64,000 bases of DNA from Saprospiraceae bacterium (lineage in GTDB: Bacteria > Bacteroidota > Bacteroidia > Chitinophagales > Saprospiraceae), in contig JADJJL010000006.1 in the NCBI GenBank assembly GCA_016710265.1, positions 1-64,000 on the forward strand. Reading direction: 5' to 3'. The translations under genes and the position numbers were made by a program. The notes beneath the pieces were generated by a model. The model was not told the DNA's origin. It did not search any database and saw nothing but the letters and a program-made list of their open reading frames with translations. Positions 44,412 to 52,973 of the stretch are shown here, in pieces. How positions within the stretch are numbered: the stretch's first letter is position 1; the number at the start of each line of letters is the position of its first letter.

Positions 44412-45503
44412 ATGGTTCGGACGGTGAACGATGCGATCAAAATGGATGGAAGAACCTTTCATTTGGAGCGTCTGGGTGCGCATCAATGGAATCAAGTAAT
44501 CCCAAAAGAGGTTTTTCCGATAGTGATGGTTTGTGATACCAATACAAGAGTTCATAGCCTTCCGTTGGTCATCGAAAAATTGGAAATTGAAAAACATTTA
44601 ATTTTTGAAATCCCGGAAGGGGAGCATTCAAAGAGTTTGGAGCAGTGTCAGAAATTTTGGGAATTTGCAGCTGAGAATAATTTGGGTCGACAGGGGCTTA
44701 TAATTGCTATTGGTGGGGGAGTGGTGCTTGATTTCGCAGGTTTTTGTGCTTCTGTCTGGAAGCGAGGAATTGCTTATATCAGTATACCCACCAGTATTAT
44801 GGCTCAAGCGGATGCGGCAATCGGAGCTAAGACAGGAGTTAATTTTCATCAATACAAAAACATGTTGGGTAGTTTTTATCCACCCTTGTTTGTGATCACG
44901 CATTTTGATTTTCTGAAAACTCTTCCGTCCCGCCATATTAAAAATGGTAAGGTTGAAATTATAAAACATCTGTTACTCCAGGATGAAAATCCATGGCAGG
45001 GCATTGAAAAATTGCAGAAAGATTTTGATTTTGAAACATGGAATGAAGTCATTTTAAACTCCATAAAATTTAAATCTTCCATTACTTTGGAAGATCCTTT
45101 TGATCAAGGCAAAAGAAAAATTTTAAATTTAGGTCATACCATGGGCCATGCGCTGGAATCATTGGCTTTTGAAAAAGAGCAGGATCTATTGCATGGTGAA
45201 GCAGTGGCCATGGGGATTTGGATAGAAAGTTGGTTAGGAAAAGAATTGTTGGGTTATTCTTCCGCACATTTTGATCAGCTATACACTTCATTGTCTCCTT
45301 ATTTTCCTGATCCATTTAATTTTGACATTCAATGGTCTGAAATCCATAAATATTTACTGGCGGATAAAAAAAATTCAAACGAAAAGGTACAATTCGCTCT
45401 ACTGGAAAAACCCGGACATCCCATTTGGAATGTGGAACTAGATGTGAATCAGTTGGAGATTTATTTTACAGACCGCAAAATTAAGTCTATTTTTACGCCC
45501 TGA
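44412..45503 (+). CDS. aroB: 3-dehydroquinate synthase
   Basis: 363 aa. NAD-binding IAIGGGVVLDFAGFCASVWK (about 96-115), PTSIMAQADAAIGAKTGVN (about 123-141), and the zinc/active-site GHTMGHALESLAF and HGEAVAMGIWIES (about 237-275). It closes DAHP to 3-dehydroquinate in the shikimate pathway. The classical E-x-x-K-x-G-x-I motif is here EIIKHLLLQDE, a mild variant. It runs 2 bp into the PBP1A gene. Confidence 0.92.
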   Translation: MVRTVNDAIKMDGRTFHLERLGAHQWNQVIPKEVFPIVMVCDTNTRVHSLPLVIEKLEIEKHLIFEIPEGEHSKSLEQCQKFWEFAAENNLGRQGLIIAIGGGVVLDFAGFCASVWKRGIAYISIPTSIMAQADAAIGAKTGVNFHQYKNMLGSFYPPLFVITHFDFLKTLPSRHIKNGKVEIIKHLLLQDENPWQGIEKLQKDFDFETWNEVILNSIKFKSSITLEDPFDQGKRKILNLGHTMGHALESLAFEKEQDLLHGEAVAMGIWIESWLGKELLGYSSAHFDQLYTSLSPYFPDPFNFDIQWSEIHKYLLADKKNSNEKVQFALLEKPGHPIWNVELDVNQLEIYFTDRKIKSIFTP

Positions 45504-45505
45504 TT

Positions 45506-48127
45506 ATGAATCAATGGATTGACCAATTCTCTGAGCGACTTAAAACCTTTTGGTCAAGGTTTAGTCTGACGGATATCTATAATGGTTCTGCACCTGATGA
45601 TAGAACCTGGTTTAAAACAGCCGTTTCTTGGATGTGGAAAGGTACGATAGGGATGATTCTAATGTTGTTTTTACTTTTATTTTTAGTTTCATTTGACAAT
45701 TTACCGACCTTGGAAGAATTGGAAAATCCAAAATACCACAATGCGAGTTTGGTGATTGCAACCGATGGTTCCATTCTGGGTAAATACTACAACGAAAACA
45801 GGGAATTTTTAGATTTTGATAGCCTTAACCCACATTTACACACTGCTCTTTTATCTACTGAAGATGTTCGATTTTACAGCCATTCCGGGGTAGATGCATG
45901 GGCGCTCATGAGGGTCTTTTTTAAGACCATATTGATGAGCAAAGGAGAATCTGGTGGAGGAAGCACAATCAGTCAGCAATTGGCAAAATTGTTATTCGAA
46001 CGCCCAAGTTTAAAAGGTAAAAGTCAAGTTGTTAAAATTGCCTTGCTCGTTCGTGTTAAATTTAAAGAGTGGCTCACGGCTATTAAATTGGAAAGAAGAT
46101 ATACCAAAGAAGAAATCATTGCCCTTTATCTAAATAAATTCGATTTTATTTATGAAGCCCATGGTATACAAACGGCATCAAAAACTTATTTTGGAAAAGA
46201 TCAAAAGGATTTGCGACTAGACGAAGCTGCTGTATTAATTGGGATGCTTAAAAACCCAACTCTCTACAATCCTCGTAGATTTTTAAATCTGGCGAAGGAT
46301 CGTAGAAATACAGTCTTATCATTGGTGTATAAAAATGGTCATATCAACAAAAAAGAATTTGAAGCCTATAAAAAGATGCCCATTGATGTTTCTGCCTTCA
46401 AGCGCGAAACACATGTGGATGGATTGGCTCCACATTTTAGAGCAGAGCTAGGAAAATGGCTAAAGGATCTTTTTGAAAGTGAAGACCTCCGAAAACCAAA
46501 CGGTGATAAATACAATCCATATCAGGATGGCTTGAAAGTTTATGTGACGATTGATCCGGTTATTCAAAAAGCTGCAGAAGAAGCGGCCAGGGAACATATG
46601 ATTAATATACAAAAATCATATTTTAATGTTTGGACCAAGCAGGATCCATGGGAGTATGAGGCTGATGACAATATGAAGAGAATTCGCAAAGAATCACTCC
46701 AACAGTTGGTGAGAGAAACCGAGAGATATTATACTTTGTGGAATCAGTATTATGGAAAATTATTGGTCGATCTGGAATCTGAAATTGGCAAAGTAGATGT
46801 CAATGACAGAACCATCCAAAGAATTATTCAGGAAAGAAAAAAGCCTGGATTTCTTAAATCTGAATTGAATAAAAAACAAATTACTAAAACACAATACGAT
46901 TATAGTGTTCAGATTTTAAAAAGCAATCAATGGCCTGAGATGGAAAAAAATTGGGCAGGCTTTGAAAAAGATTTGCGTCTTCAAATGAATACGGCGATCC
47001 CAATGAAAGTATACGATTATCTGACCCAATCTGAAAAGGAAATGAAAATGTCCCCATTGGATTCCATCAAATTCCATCGTAAACACATGCAAATGGGTTC
47101 TTTGGCTGTAGAGCCTCATACCGGTGAAATAAAATCTTGGGTCGGTGGAGTCAACTTTAAATATTTTAAATACGACCACGTAAATTCAAGGAGACAGGTT
47201 GGTTCGACCTTTAAACCATTTGTTTATGCTTCAGCAATTGCATTACAAAAAATATCACCGTGCAATGAATTTCAAGACATCCAATATACAATACCAGCCA
47301 ATGATCCTAACTTTGGATTACCCGAGTCATGGACACCAGGAAACGCTGAAGAGACTTTTACTGGAAAATTTTACAATTTATATAATGCATTAGCGTATTC
47401 CAGAAATTCCATTACAGTAAAATTGGTAATTCTTTTGGGCAGTGTAAATCCAATTCGTGGATTGTTGCACAATATGGGTATAGACAGTACTGCAAAACGA
47501 AGAGATGGCGGATTTTTAATTCCGAAATTGCCATCCATAGTGTTGGGTTCAGCGGATCTTTCTGTGTATGAAATGACGGGCGCCTACACCACTTTTGCAA
47601 ACAATGGAGTGTATGTAAAACCATATTTTGTATCACACATAGAAGACAAAGACGGTAAAGTAATTTATCGAAATACCACGGTGCAGAATGTTGCTTTGGC
47701 TCCTGATTACAACTATGTCATGGTGGATTTATTGCACAAATCAGGTGGTGTGTCTTTTCTAAAAGTTCCGGCAGGAGGAAAAACAGGTACGACTAATAAT
47801 TATGTGGACGGATGGTTTATGGGAATCACACCTGACCTTGTTGTTGGTACCTGGGTTGGGGGAGAGGATCCATGGATTCGATTTCTTAATTTAACGAATG
47901 GTCAAGGTGCTGTGATGGCCAGGCCTTATTTTGTAAAATTCATCAATAAATTATTGGATTTGGGAGTGAGTGAGGTGGACCCATTTAAAAAATTTCCTTT
48001 TCCAAAAGGAGAGTTGGAGATTGAATTGAACTGTGCAAAATTTAAGGAAATGATGAAATCACTCAATATGGATAATTCCATTATGCCGGGAACCAATAAA
48101 TCCGATGAAGACGAAATTTTAGAATAG
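45506..48127 (+). CDS. Penicillin-binding protein 1A (glycosyltransferase/transpeptidase)
   Basis: 873 aa, bifunctional class A PBP. N-terminal TM helix (IGMILMLFLLLFLVSF). GT51 domain with STEDVRFYSHSGVDAWALM (catalytic Glu, about 112-130) and GESGGGSTISQQLAKLLFE. A long charged linker (~residues 360-520) separates it from the transpeptidase: QVGSTFKPFVYASAIAL (SxxK, about 563-566), SRNSI (SxN) and GGKTGTTNNYVDGWFMG (KTGT, about 757). It polymerises and crosslinks peptidoglycan. Directly downstream of aroB, 2-bp spacing. Confidence 0.95.
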   Translation: MNQWIDQFSERLKTFWSRFSLTDIYNGSAPDDRTWFKTAVSWMWKGTIGMILMLFLLLFLVSFDNLPTLEELENPKYHNASLVIATDGSILGKYYNENREFLDFDSLNPHLHTALLSTEDVRFYSHSGVDAWALMRVFFKTILMSKGESGGGSTISQQLAKLLFERPSLKGKSQVVKIALLVRVKFKEWLTAIKLERRYTKEEIIALYLNKFDFIYEAHGIQTASKTYFGKDQKDLRLDEAAVLIGMLKNPTLYNPRRFLNLAKDRRNTVLSLVYKNGHINKKEFEAYKKMPIDVSAFKRETHVDGLAPHFRAELGKWLKDLFESEDLRKPNGDKYNPYQDGLKVYVTIDPVIQKAAEEAAREHMINIQKSYFNVWTKQDPWEYEADDNMKRIRKESLQQLVRETERYYTLWNQYYGKLLVDLESEIGKVDVNDRTIQRIIQERKKPGFLKSELNKKQITKTQYDYSVQILKSNQWPEMEKNWAGFEKDLRLQMNTAIPMKVYDYLTQSEKEMKMSPLDSIKFHRKHMQMGSLAVEPHTGEIKSWVGGVNFKYFKYDHVNSRRQVGSTFKPFVYASAIALQKISPCNEFQDIQYTIPANDPNFGLPESWTPGNAEETFTGKFYNLYNALAYSRNSITVKLVILLGSVNPIRGLLHNMGIDSTAKRRDGGFLIPKLPSIVLGSADLSVYEMTGAYTTFANNGVYVKPYFVSHIEDKDGKVIYRNTTVQNVALAPDYNYVMVDLLHKSGGVSFLKVPAGGKTGTTNNYVDGWFMGITPDLVVGTWVGGEDPWIRFLNLTNGQGAVMARPYFVKFINKLLDLGVSEVDPFKKFPFPKGELEIELNCAKFKEMMKSLNMDNSIMPGTNKSDEDEILE

Positions 48128-48154
48128 CAGTTTATTGATCAATAAAATGAGTAT

Positions 48155-48523
48155 ATGAATTTCAAGGATCTTTCTTCTTACAGTGTCAATTTTATTTTGG
48201 CAATTTGTTTGGTGTTGTTGGGCTTATGGAGTTATGATGCCTCTGGCAGAGATTTTCATACATTGAGTATTCCTGCGATGGGAGTCATTTTGAGTTTTTT
48301 TCACAAGCCACTCAAGAATGAAGAAAGTAAATGGATCGTTTGGATCATGGCATTGACCGCAGTTTATGTATTTATACTCATTATGCCTTTGAGAAATAGC
48401 ATGAATTCTGGCAACCAGGATGCAGTGCTGAGAGTAAGTCTCATGTTTGCTTTTTGTGTTCTGGCTTTGGTATTTTATATCATCAGATACCGCAGCCTAA
48501 AACAAACACAAATTAAAGTGTAA
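48155..48523 (+). CDS. Small four-TM membrane protein
   Basis: 122 aa. Hydrophobic segments at about 10-27 (YSVNFILAICLVLLGLW), 39-52, 60-80 (WIVWIMALTAVYVFILIM) and 93-112 (SLMFAFCVLALVFYIIRY). No family recognised. It lies 27 bp after the PBP1A gene on the same strand and is convergent with HPPD, so it probably ends the operon. Confidence 0.65.
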   Translation: MNFKDLSSYSVNFILAICLVLLGLWSYDASGRDFHTLSIPAMGVILSFFHKPLKNEESKWIVWIMALTAVYVFILIMPLRNSMNSGNQDAVLRVSLMFAFCVLALVFYIIRYRSLKQTQIKV

Positions 48524-48535
48524 ATTCTGAATTGA

Positions 48536-49663
48536 TTAAAGATTTCCTCGGATCTCTTGTTCTCTTTCGATGGCTTCAAACAAAGCTTTAAAGTTTCCTT
48601 TTCCAAAAGAAGTAGCTCCTTTTCGTTGAATAATTTCAAAGAAAACAGTCGGTCTGTCCTGAAGAGGTTTTGTAAATATTTGTAATAGATATCCATCCTC
48701 ATCCCGATCGATCAAGATGTTTAATTTCTTAAGGTCTTCCAGATTTTCATCGATCTTTCCTACACGTTCTATCACATCTTCATAATAGGTTTCAGGAACG
48801 TATAAAAAATCAATACCATTGGAACGGAGTTGGCCAACGGTTTTTAAAATATCATCTGTAGCAATCGCAATGTGTTGGACTCCGGGTCCATTGTAGAATT
48901 CCAGATATTCATCGATCTGAGATTTTTTTAATCCTTGTGCAGGTTCATTGATTGGAAATTTAATGTAGCCGGTTCCGTTACTGACCACTTTACTCATCAA
49001 AGCGGTGTATTTTGTTGAAATATCCTTGTCATCAAATGTGATCAATAATTTAAATCCAAGTACCTCCTGATAAAATTTTACCCATCGGTTCATTTGACCT
49101 ATTTCAACATTACCGACGCAATGGTCTACATATTTTAAACCAGTACTAAGATTATCCATCAAACTAGCCATAGGTTTAAATCCCGGCATAAATGTACCCC
49201 TGTAATTTTTTCTTTCCACCAAAGTATGAACTGTATCTCCATAGGTTTTAATTCCTGCTAGCACAACGCTGCCTTGATCATCCTGGATAGTATAAGGATC
49301 AAAAGCAATTTCTGCTCCCCGTTCGATCGCTTTGTTAAAAGAATCGACCGTATCATTCACCCAAAGTGCCAGCACTTTTACTCCATCACCATGCTGATGT
49401 ACGTGATGGCTTATTTCGTGATCTGGTCTAAAAGCAGAACTGATGACAAATCTAATCTTATCTTGTTGCAGCACATAAGAGCAATAGTCCTTAGAACCTG
49501 TTTCCGGGCCTTTGTAAGCGACCAATTGGAAGCCAAAGGCGGTTTGATAAAAGTGAGCTGCCTGCTTTGCATTGCCCACATAAAACTCAATAAAGTCAGT
49601 ACCCAGAATTTCAAAGGTATCGGTATTATTTTGCGGCTTTGCTGTCGATTGTAGTATTTGCAT
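48536..49663 (-). CDS. hppD: 4-hydroxyphenylpyruvate dioxygenase
   Basis: 375 aa from the ATG at 49663; a TTG at 49684 is less likely. Two vicinal-oxygen-chelate halves. The iron ligands are the His of KYVDHCVGNVE, the His of GVQHIAIATDDI and the Glu of VFFEIIQRKG. It converts 4-hydroxyphenylpyruvate to homogentisate in tyrosine breakdown. The homogentisate dioxygenase is not in the window. Confidence 0.96.
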   Translation of the reverse strand: MQILQSTAKPQNNTDTFEILGTDFIEFYVGNAKQAAHFYQTAFGFQLVAYKGPETGSKDYCSYVLQQDKIRFVISSAFRPDHEISHHVHQHGDGVKVLALWVNDTVDSFNKAIERGAEIAFDPYTIQDDQGSVVLAGIKTYGDTVHTLVERKNYRGTFMPGFKPMASLMDNLSTGLKYVDHCVGNVEIGQMNRWVKFYQEVLGFKLLITFDDKDISTKYTALMSKVVSNGTGYIKFPINEPAQGLKKSQIDEYLEFYNGPGVQHIAIATDDILKTVGQLRSNGIDFLYVPETYYEDVIERVGKIDENLEDLKKLNILIDRDEDGYLLQIFTKPLQDRPTVFFEIIQRKGATSFGKGNFKALFEAIEREQEIRGNL

Positions 49664-49732
49664 CTGATAAAATTTAAGAGACAAAGTTAGACTTTTGCGG
49701 AGAACAAAAGATTAATAAAGACATTATTGGGC

Positions 49733-49768
49733 AAAAAAAAACTCCGCCAAGTGTACAACCGACGGAGT
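49733..49768 (-). terminator. Rho-independent-like terminator of the histone-like gene
   Basis: On the minus strand ACTCCG (49768-49763) pairs with CGGAGT (49746-49741) around a 16-nt loop. It is followed by a run of eight T (49740-49733), 24 bp after the histone-like gene's stop. Confidence 0.7.
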
Positions 49769-49792
49769 CCTTTATCTGAAGTTAATCCAATA

Positions 49793-50543
49793 TTAGTCCA
49801 TGGATGGTTCCATAGCCGGAGTTTCCATTGCTGGAGGTGCTGGTGGAGTAACTTGTTTGCGTCCGCGACTTGCAGAAGGTTTCCTTGCTGAAGTCTTTTT
49901 AGCAGTGGCTTTTCTAGGAGCCGCTTTTTTAGCTGCTGCTTTTTTGGGAGCTGCTTTTTTAGCTGCTGCTTTTTTGGGAGCCGCTTTTTTAGGAGCCGCT
50001 TTTTTAGCTGCTGCCTTTTTAGGAGCCGCTTTTTTAGCTGCTGCTTTTTTGGGAGCCGCTTTTTTAGCTGCTGCTTTTTTAGGAGCCGCTTTTTTAGCTG
50101 CTGCTTTTTTAGGAGCCGCTTTTTTAGCTGCTGCTTTTTTAGGAGCTGCTTTTTTAGCTGCTGCTTTTTTAGGAGCTGCTTTTTTAGCTGCTGCTTTTTT
50201 AGGAGCTGCTTTTTTAGCTGCTGCTTTTTTAGGAGCGCTTTTAGCTGCTGCTTTTTAGCTGCTGCTTTTTTAGGAGCCGCTTTTTAGCTGCTGCTTTTTT
50301 AGGAGCCGCTTTTTTAGCTGCTGCTTTTTTAGGAGCCGCCGCTTTTTTAGGAGCTGCTTTTTTAGCTGCTGCTTTTTTAGGAGCCGCTGCTTTTTTAGCA
50401 GTTGCTTTCTTTGCGGTAGTTTTCTTAGCCGTAGTTTTTGTGGCAGTTGATTTTTTTTCTGCCGGTCTTCCACGCTTAGTTGCTGCCTTTTTAGCTGCAG
50501 CTTTCTTCGCTGGAGACTTTTTTGCACTACTAGTAGTTGCCAT
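49793..50543 (-). pseudogene. Histone H1-like Lys/Ala-rich protein, broken by homopolymer indels
   Basis: The ATG at 50543 opens a basic protein: MATTSSAKKSPAKKAAAKK, an AT-hook-like TKRGRPAEKK (about 22-31), then tandem AAPKKAAAKK decapeptide-type repeats, and a distinct tail (SRGRKQVTPPAPPAMETPAM) ending at TAA 49795-49793. The frame fails in the middle because two A6 tracts (T6 on the plus strand) are T5 (50281-50285 and 50252-50256); a third unit at 50233-50242 has lost three bases in frame. Correcting both gives 250 aa. Such proteins bind and compact DNA in Bacteroidota. The repeat makes assembly error or slippage likely. Confidence 0.82.
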
Positions 50544-50844
50544 TTTTAAATGATTTAGTTAAAAAAATTGATTTCAAAAATTGAATTAATGAAAATAAAT
50601 ATTTCCAATAATCGTACCAAAGGTATAACTATTTTTACATATGCAAATATTTTTTAATATTTTTTTTGCAAAAACCAATGTTTTTTTTTAAAATTACTGT
50701 TAATTCTTGATTTTTGAACTTGATTTTGCAATTAATTGGAAATTATTTTTCTGAATTCATCTGAATATTGAATTGAAAATTGAATATTTCAACTGCTTAT
50801 TTAAAGTATCATTTGATTTATTCTGATTTAATTCTGGCAGAAAA
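50544..50844. other. Very AT-rich spacer, no gene
   Basis: 301 bp, strongly A/T (long T runs near 50645-50695). It contains the promoter region of the histone-like gene on the minus strand, but I see no clear -7 box or palindrome. Confidence 0.55.
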
Positions 50845-52956
50845 TTAAAATCTGTATTGCAATTGAAGATGAATGTCAGAATCAAATTCTTTTTGAATGT
50901 CCGGATTTAGAATTCTGGATTTGTAAATTATGGCCAAACGGCCTTCAATACTGAGGTTTCTAATGGTCTTCCATCTTAAATTTAAATAAGTTATAGCACC
51001 TTTTCCAGAATATGCAGGGATTCTAAAAATGCCGGACACATCATTTTCAAAAGCATAAATCCGACTATTGTATGAAGCAATATCAAAGATTGAAACTCTG
51101 ATATTGGATGAGAATGGCTTGTCAATGGATTTAAATAATAGGTCCACATAAACCATCCATCCAAGTTCTGTCATCGATTTTCTGGTAAAGAAATGATATT
51201 CATTTCTAACTCTAAGGCTAAAGTCACTGTTTAATTTTTGTTCGAGGTGAATTCTAAAATTCTGATTTTCTAATGGAATTAAGACCGATTCAGAGATCAA
51301 TTGATCATTCGTTTCTGTTTTACGAATCCTGTATTGAGCGTATGCTGACCATTTTTTTCTTTTGGTATATTGTATTCTGACGGACCAGGATTGTCCATAG
51401 GAAGGCAAATCTACGCGATATCTAAACCATGGATGAGACCAGCTGTCAAAGTAAAATCCTGCTTTCCATGATTTTGAAAAACTTGTATTCACTCCCATCA
51501 TCAAACCTTTTTCATTGCTGCTCCGGTTACTGATAGAAATGCTTTGACTACGAATAGAAATAAACTCGGGACTAAAATTTCTATACATGAGAACGCCTTC
51601 TGAATGTTTTCCAAGGCTTTTTAGAATGCCTTGAAGTATGGCGTGCGACATGGTTTGATCCAATGCAATTTCGCCAAAAGTATAAAATCCACCGAGTTGG
51701 TATTGATGAAATATGCTAAAATGTTTTTGGTTGTTGAGCTTAATATCATATTTCTTGTAAGGGTCTGAAGGTACATTCCTATCCAATCCCATTTGTGAAA
51801 ATGCAACAGCAGCGCCTACATAACCTGAGCGGAATTGATGTTTTAAGGATGCACCAAATTCTCTTAAAGCAAGTTGATTTCTATTGCTTATTTCTGTTGG
51901 CGTCCTATGCAAACCACTTAAAGTAATGGAAGAGAAAGTTTCAATGGCAACTCCTTCTTCGGTGCTGTCAGCCACTAAAATACTGGCGTCCACCTTTTGA
52001 GAAGAATAATAAAGCAAGGCAGTATTGCGATTGGAAAGTCGTAATCTTGTACTGATGCCTCGCATCATTTGATTTTCCTGAATGGAATTAAAGGGCTTGA
52101 TGATGCCAGGATTTTTGACAAACATTCCAAAATCAAAACCCCTGGTGTTTTGAAATGCATTGTCAATGACCAGTCCCTGCCCAATCCTAATACGATAATC
52201 TCCGATGGCCAATAGTTCTATGACAGGGTTTATTTTCTCGAAATACATATGTGCACTCAGGAAGTCAACTTTGGAATTATTTGATTTTGTCCACCATCTT
52301 TCTCCTTCGTCCTTTTCTGCAATAAAACCCACTGAATAGAGTCCTGTGACCGATGACCGATAGCGTAAAAAAAATTTATCAGCAGATCCAGCATATTTTG
52401 GTTCAGCCCCATTGATGGACCTAAACTCATCTTTTAAATAAAAATCCCGACGCCATCGAGTCGTAATATGATGTGTTCCAGCACCCATTATACTTTGAAG
52501 CAGTCTTTGGTTGACCAGGGTATATTTTTCAATGGTCAGATAGGGAAGAATGGTTTTTAATTTTTCCAATGAGATCTCTTCAATGGTCTGAAGCTCCAAT
52601 ACGGAAGTAATATTTATTTGATCATGCACATATTTTAGAATCGCGGATTTTTCAATTTCCGTTAAATAAGGAATTCTATCAAGATCATCCTTTCGAAGAC
52701 CATTGAGTTGTATGGGTCGGTTTCTAAGTTCCTTATCAATGTGCAAATCAAATAATTCTTCTGCACTTCTTTCAGCATCAGATTCCTCCAGTACCATCGA
52801 TTCTAGTTGTTTAGGATCCCATTCTTCTTGTCCAAATGTTGGGAGGCTGAAGAATAGGAAGCAAAGCAAATAGAATGCTAGCCGATATCGAGCAACATAA
52901 AATACTTGATCCGAATTTTGAAATCGGAATGTTGTGTTTCGTGAACGTGCTCGCAT
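50845..52956 (-). CDS. Helix-hairpin-helix + outer-membrane beta-barrel protein
   Basis: 703 aa. Membrane/signal segment RLAFYLLCFLFFSLPTFGQ. Residues ~50-140 contain ComEA-like HHH motifs (RPIQLNGLRKDDLDRIPYLT, INITSVLELQTIEEISLEKL). The rest is a long aromatic-alternating barrel ending HLQLQYRF, so an outer-membrane protein. This HHH-plus-barrel family is widespread in Bacteroidota with no settled function. 17 bp downstream of the giant type B protein. Confidence 0.8.
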   Translation of the reverse strand: MRARSRNTTFRFQNSDQVFYVARYRLAFYLLCFLFFSLPTFGQEEWDPKQLESMVLEESDAERSAEELFDLHIDKELRNRPIQLNGLRKDDLDRIPYLTEIEKSAILKYVHDQINITSVLELQTIEEISLEKLKTILPYLTIEKYTLVNQRLLQSIMGAGTHHITTRWRRDFYLKDEFRSINGAEPKYAGSADKFFLRYRSSVTGLYSVGFIAEKDEGERWWTKSNNSKVDFLSAHMYFEKINPVIELLAIGDYRIRIGQGLVIDNAFQNTRGFDFGMFVKNPGIIKPFNSIQENQMMRGISTRLRLSNRNTALLYYSSQKVDASILVADSTEEGVAIETFSSITLSGLHRTPTEISNRNQLALREFGASLKHQFRSGYVGAAVAFSQMGLDRNVPSDPYKKYDIKLNNQKHFSIFHQYQLGGFYTFGEIALDQTMSHAILQGILKSLGKHSEGVLMYRNFSPEFISIRSQSISISNRSSNEKGLMMGVNTSFSKSWKAGFYFDSWSHPWFRYRVDLPSYGQSWSVRIQYTKRKKWSAYAQYRIRKTETNDQLISESVLIPLENQNFRIHLEQKLNSDFSLRVRNEYHFFTRKSMTELGWMVYVDLLFKSIDKPFSSNIRVSIFDIASYNSRIYAFENDVSGIFRIPAYSGKGAITYLNLRWKTIRNLSIEGRLAIIYKSRILNPDIQKEFDSDIHLQLQYRF

Positions 52957-52973
52957 GATGGTAGTAATAAATG

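Noticed and set aside
49800..50258. 152-codon plus-strand frame of Ala/Phe/Leu/Gly repeats
   Set aside because: It is the exact antisense of the Lys/Ala-rich histone-like repeats; the minus strand gives the sensible basic protein with proper start, tail and terminator.
50270..50527. 85-codon minus-strand frame rich in Gln/Leu/Lys/Arg
   Set aside because: An out-of-frame reading of the histone-like repeat.
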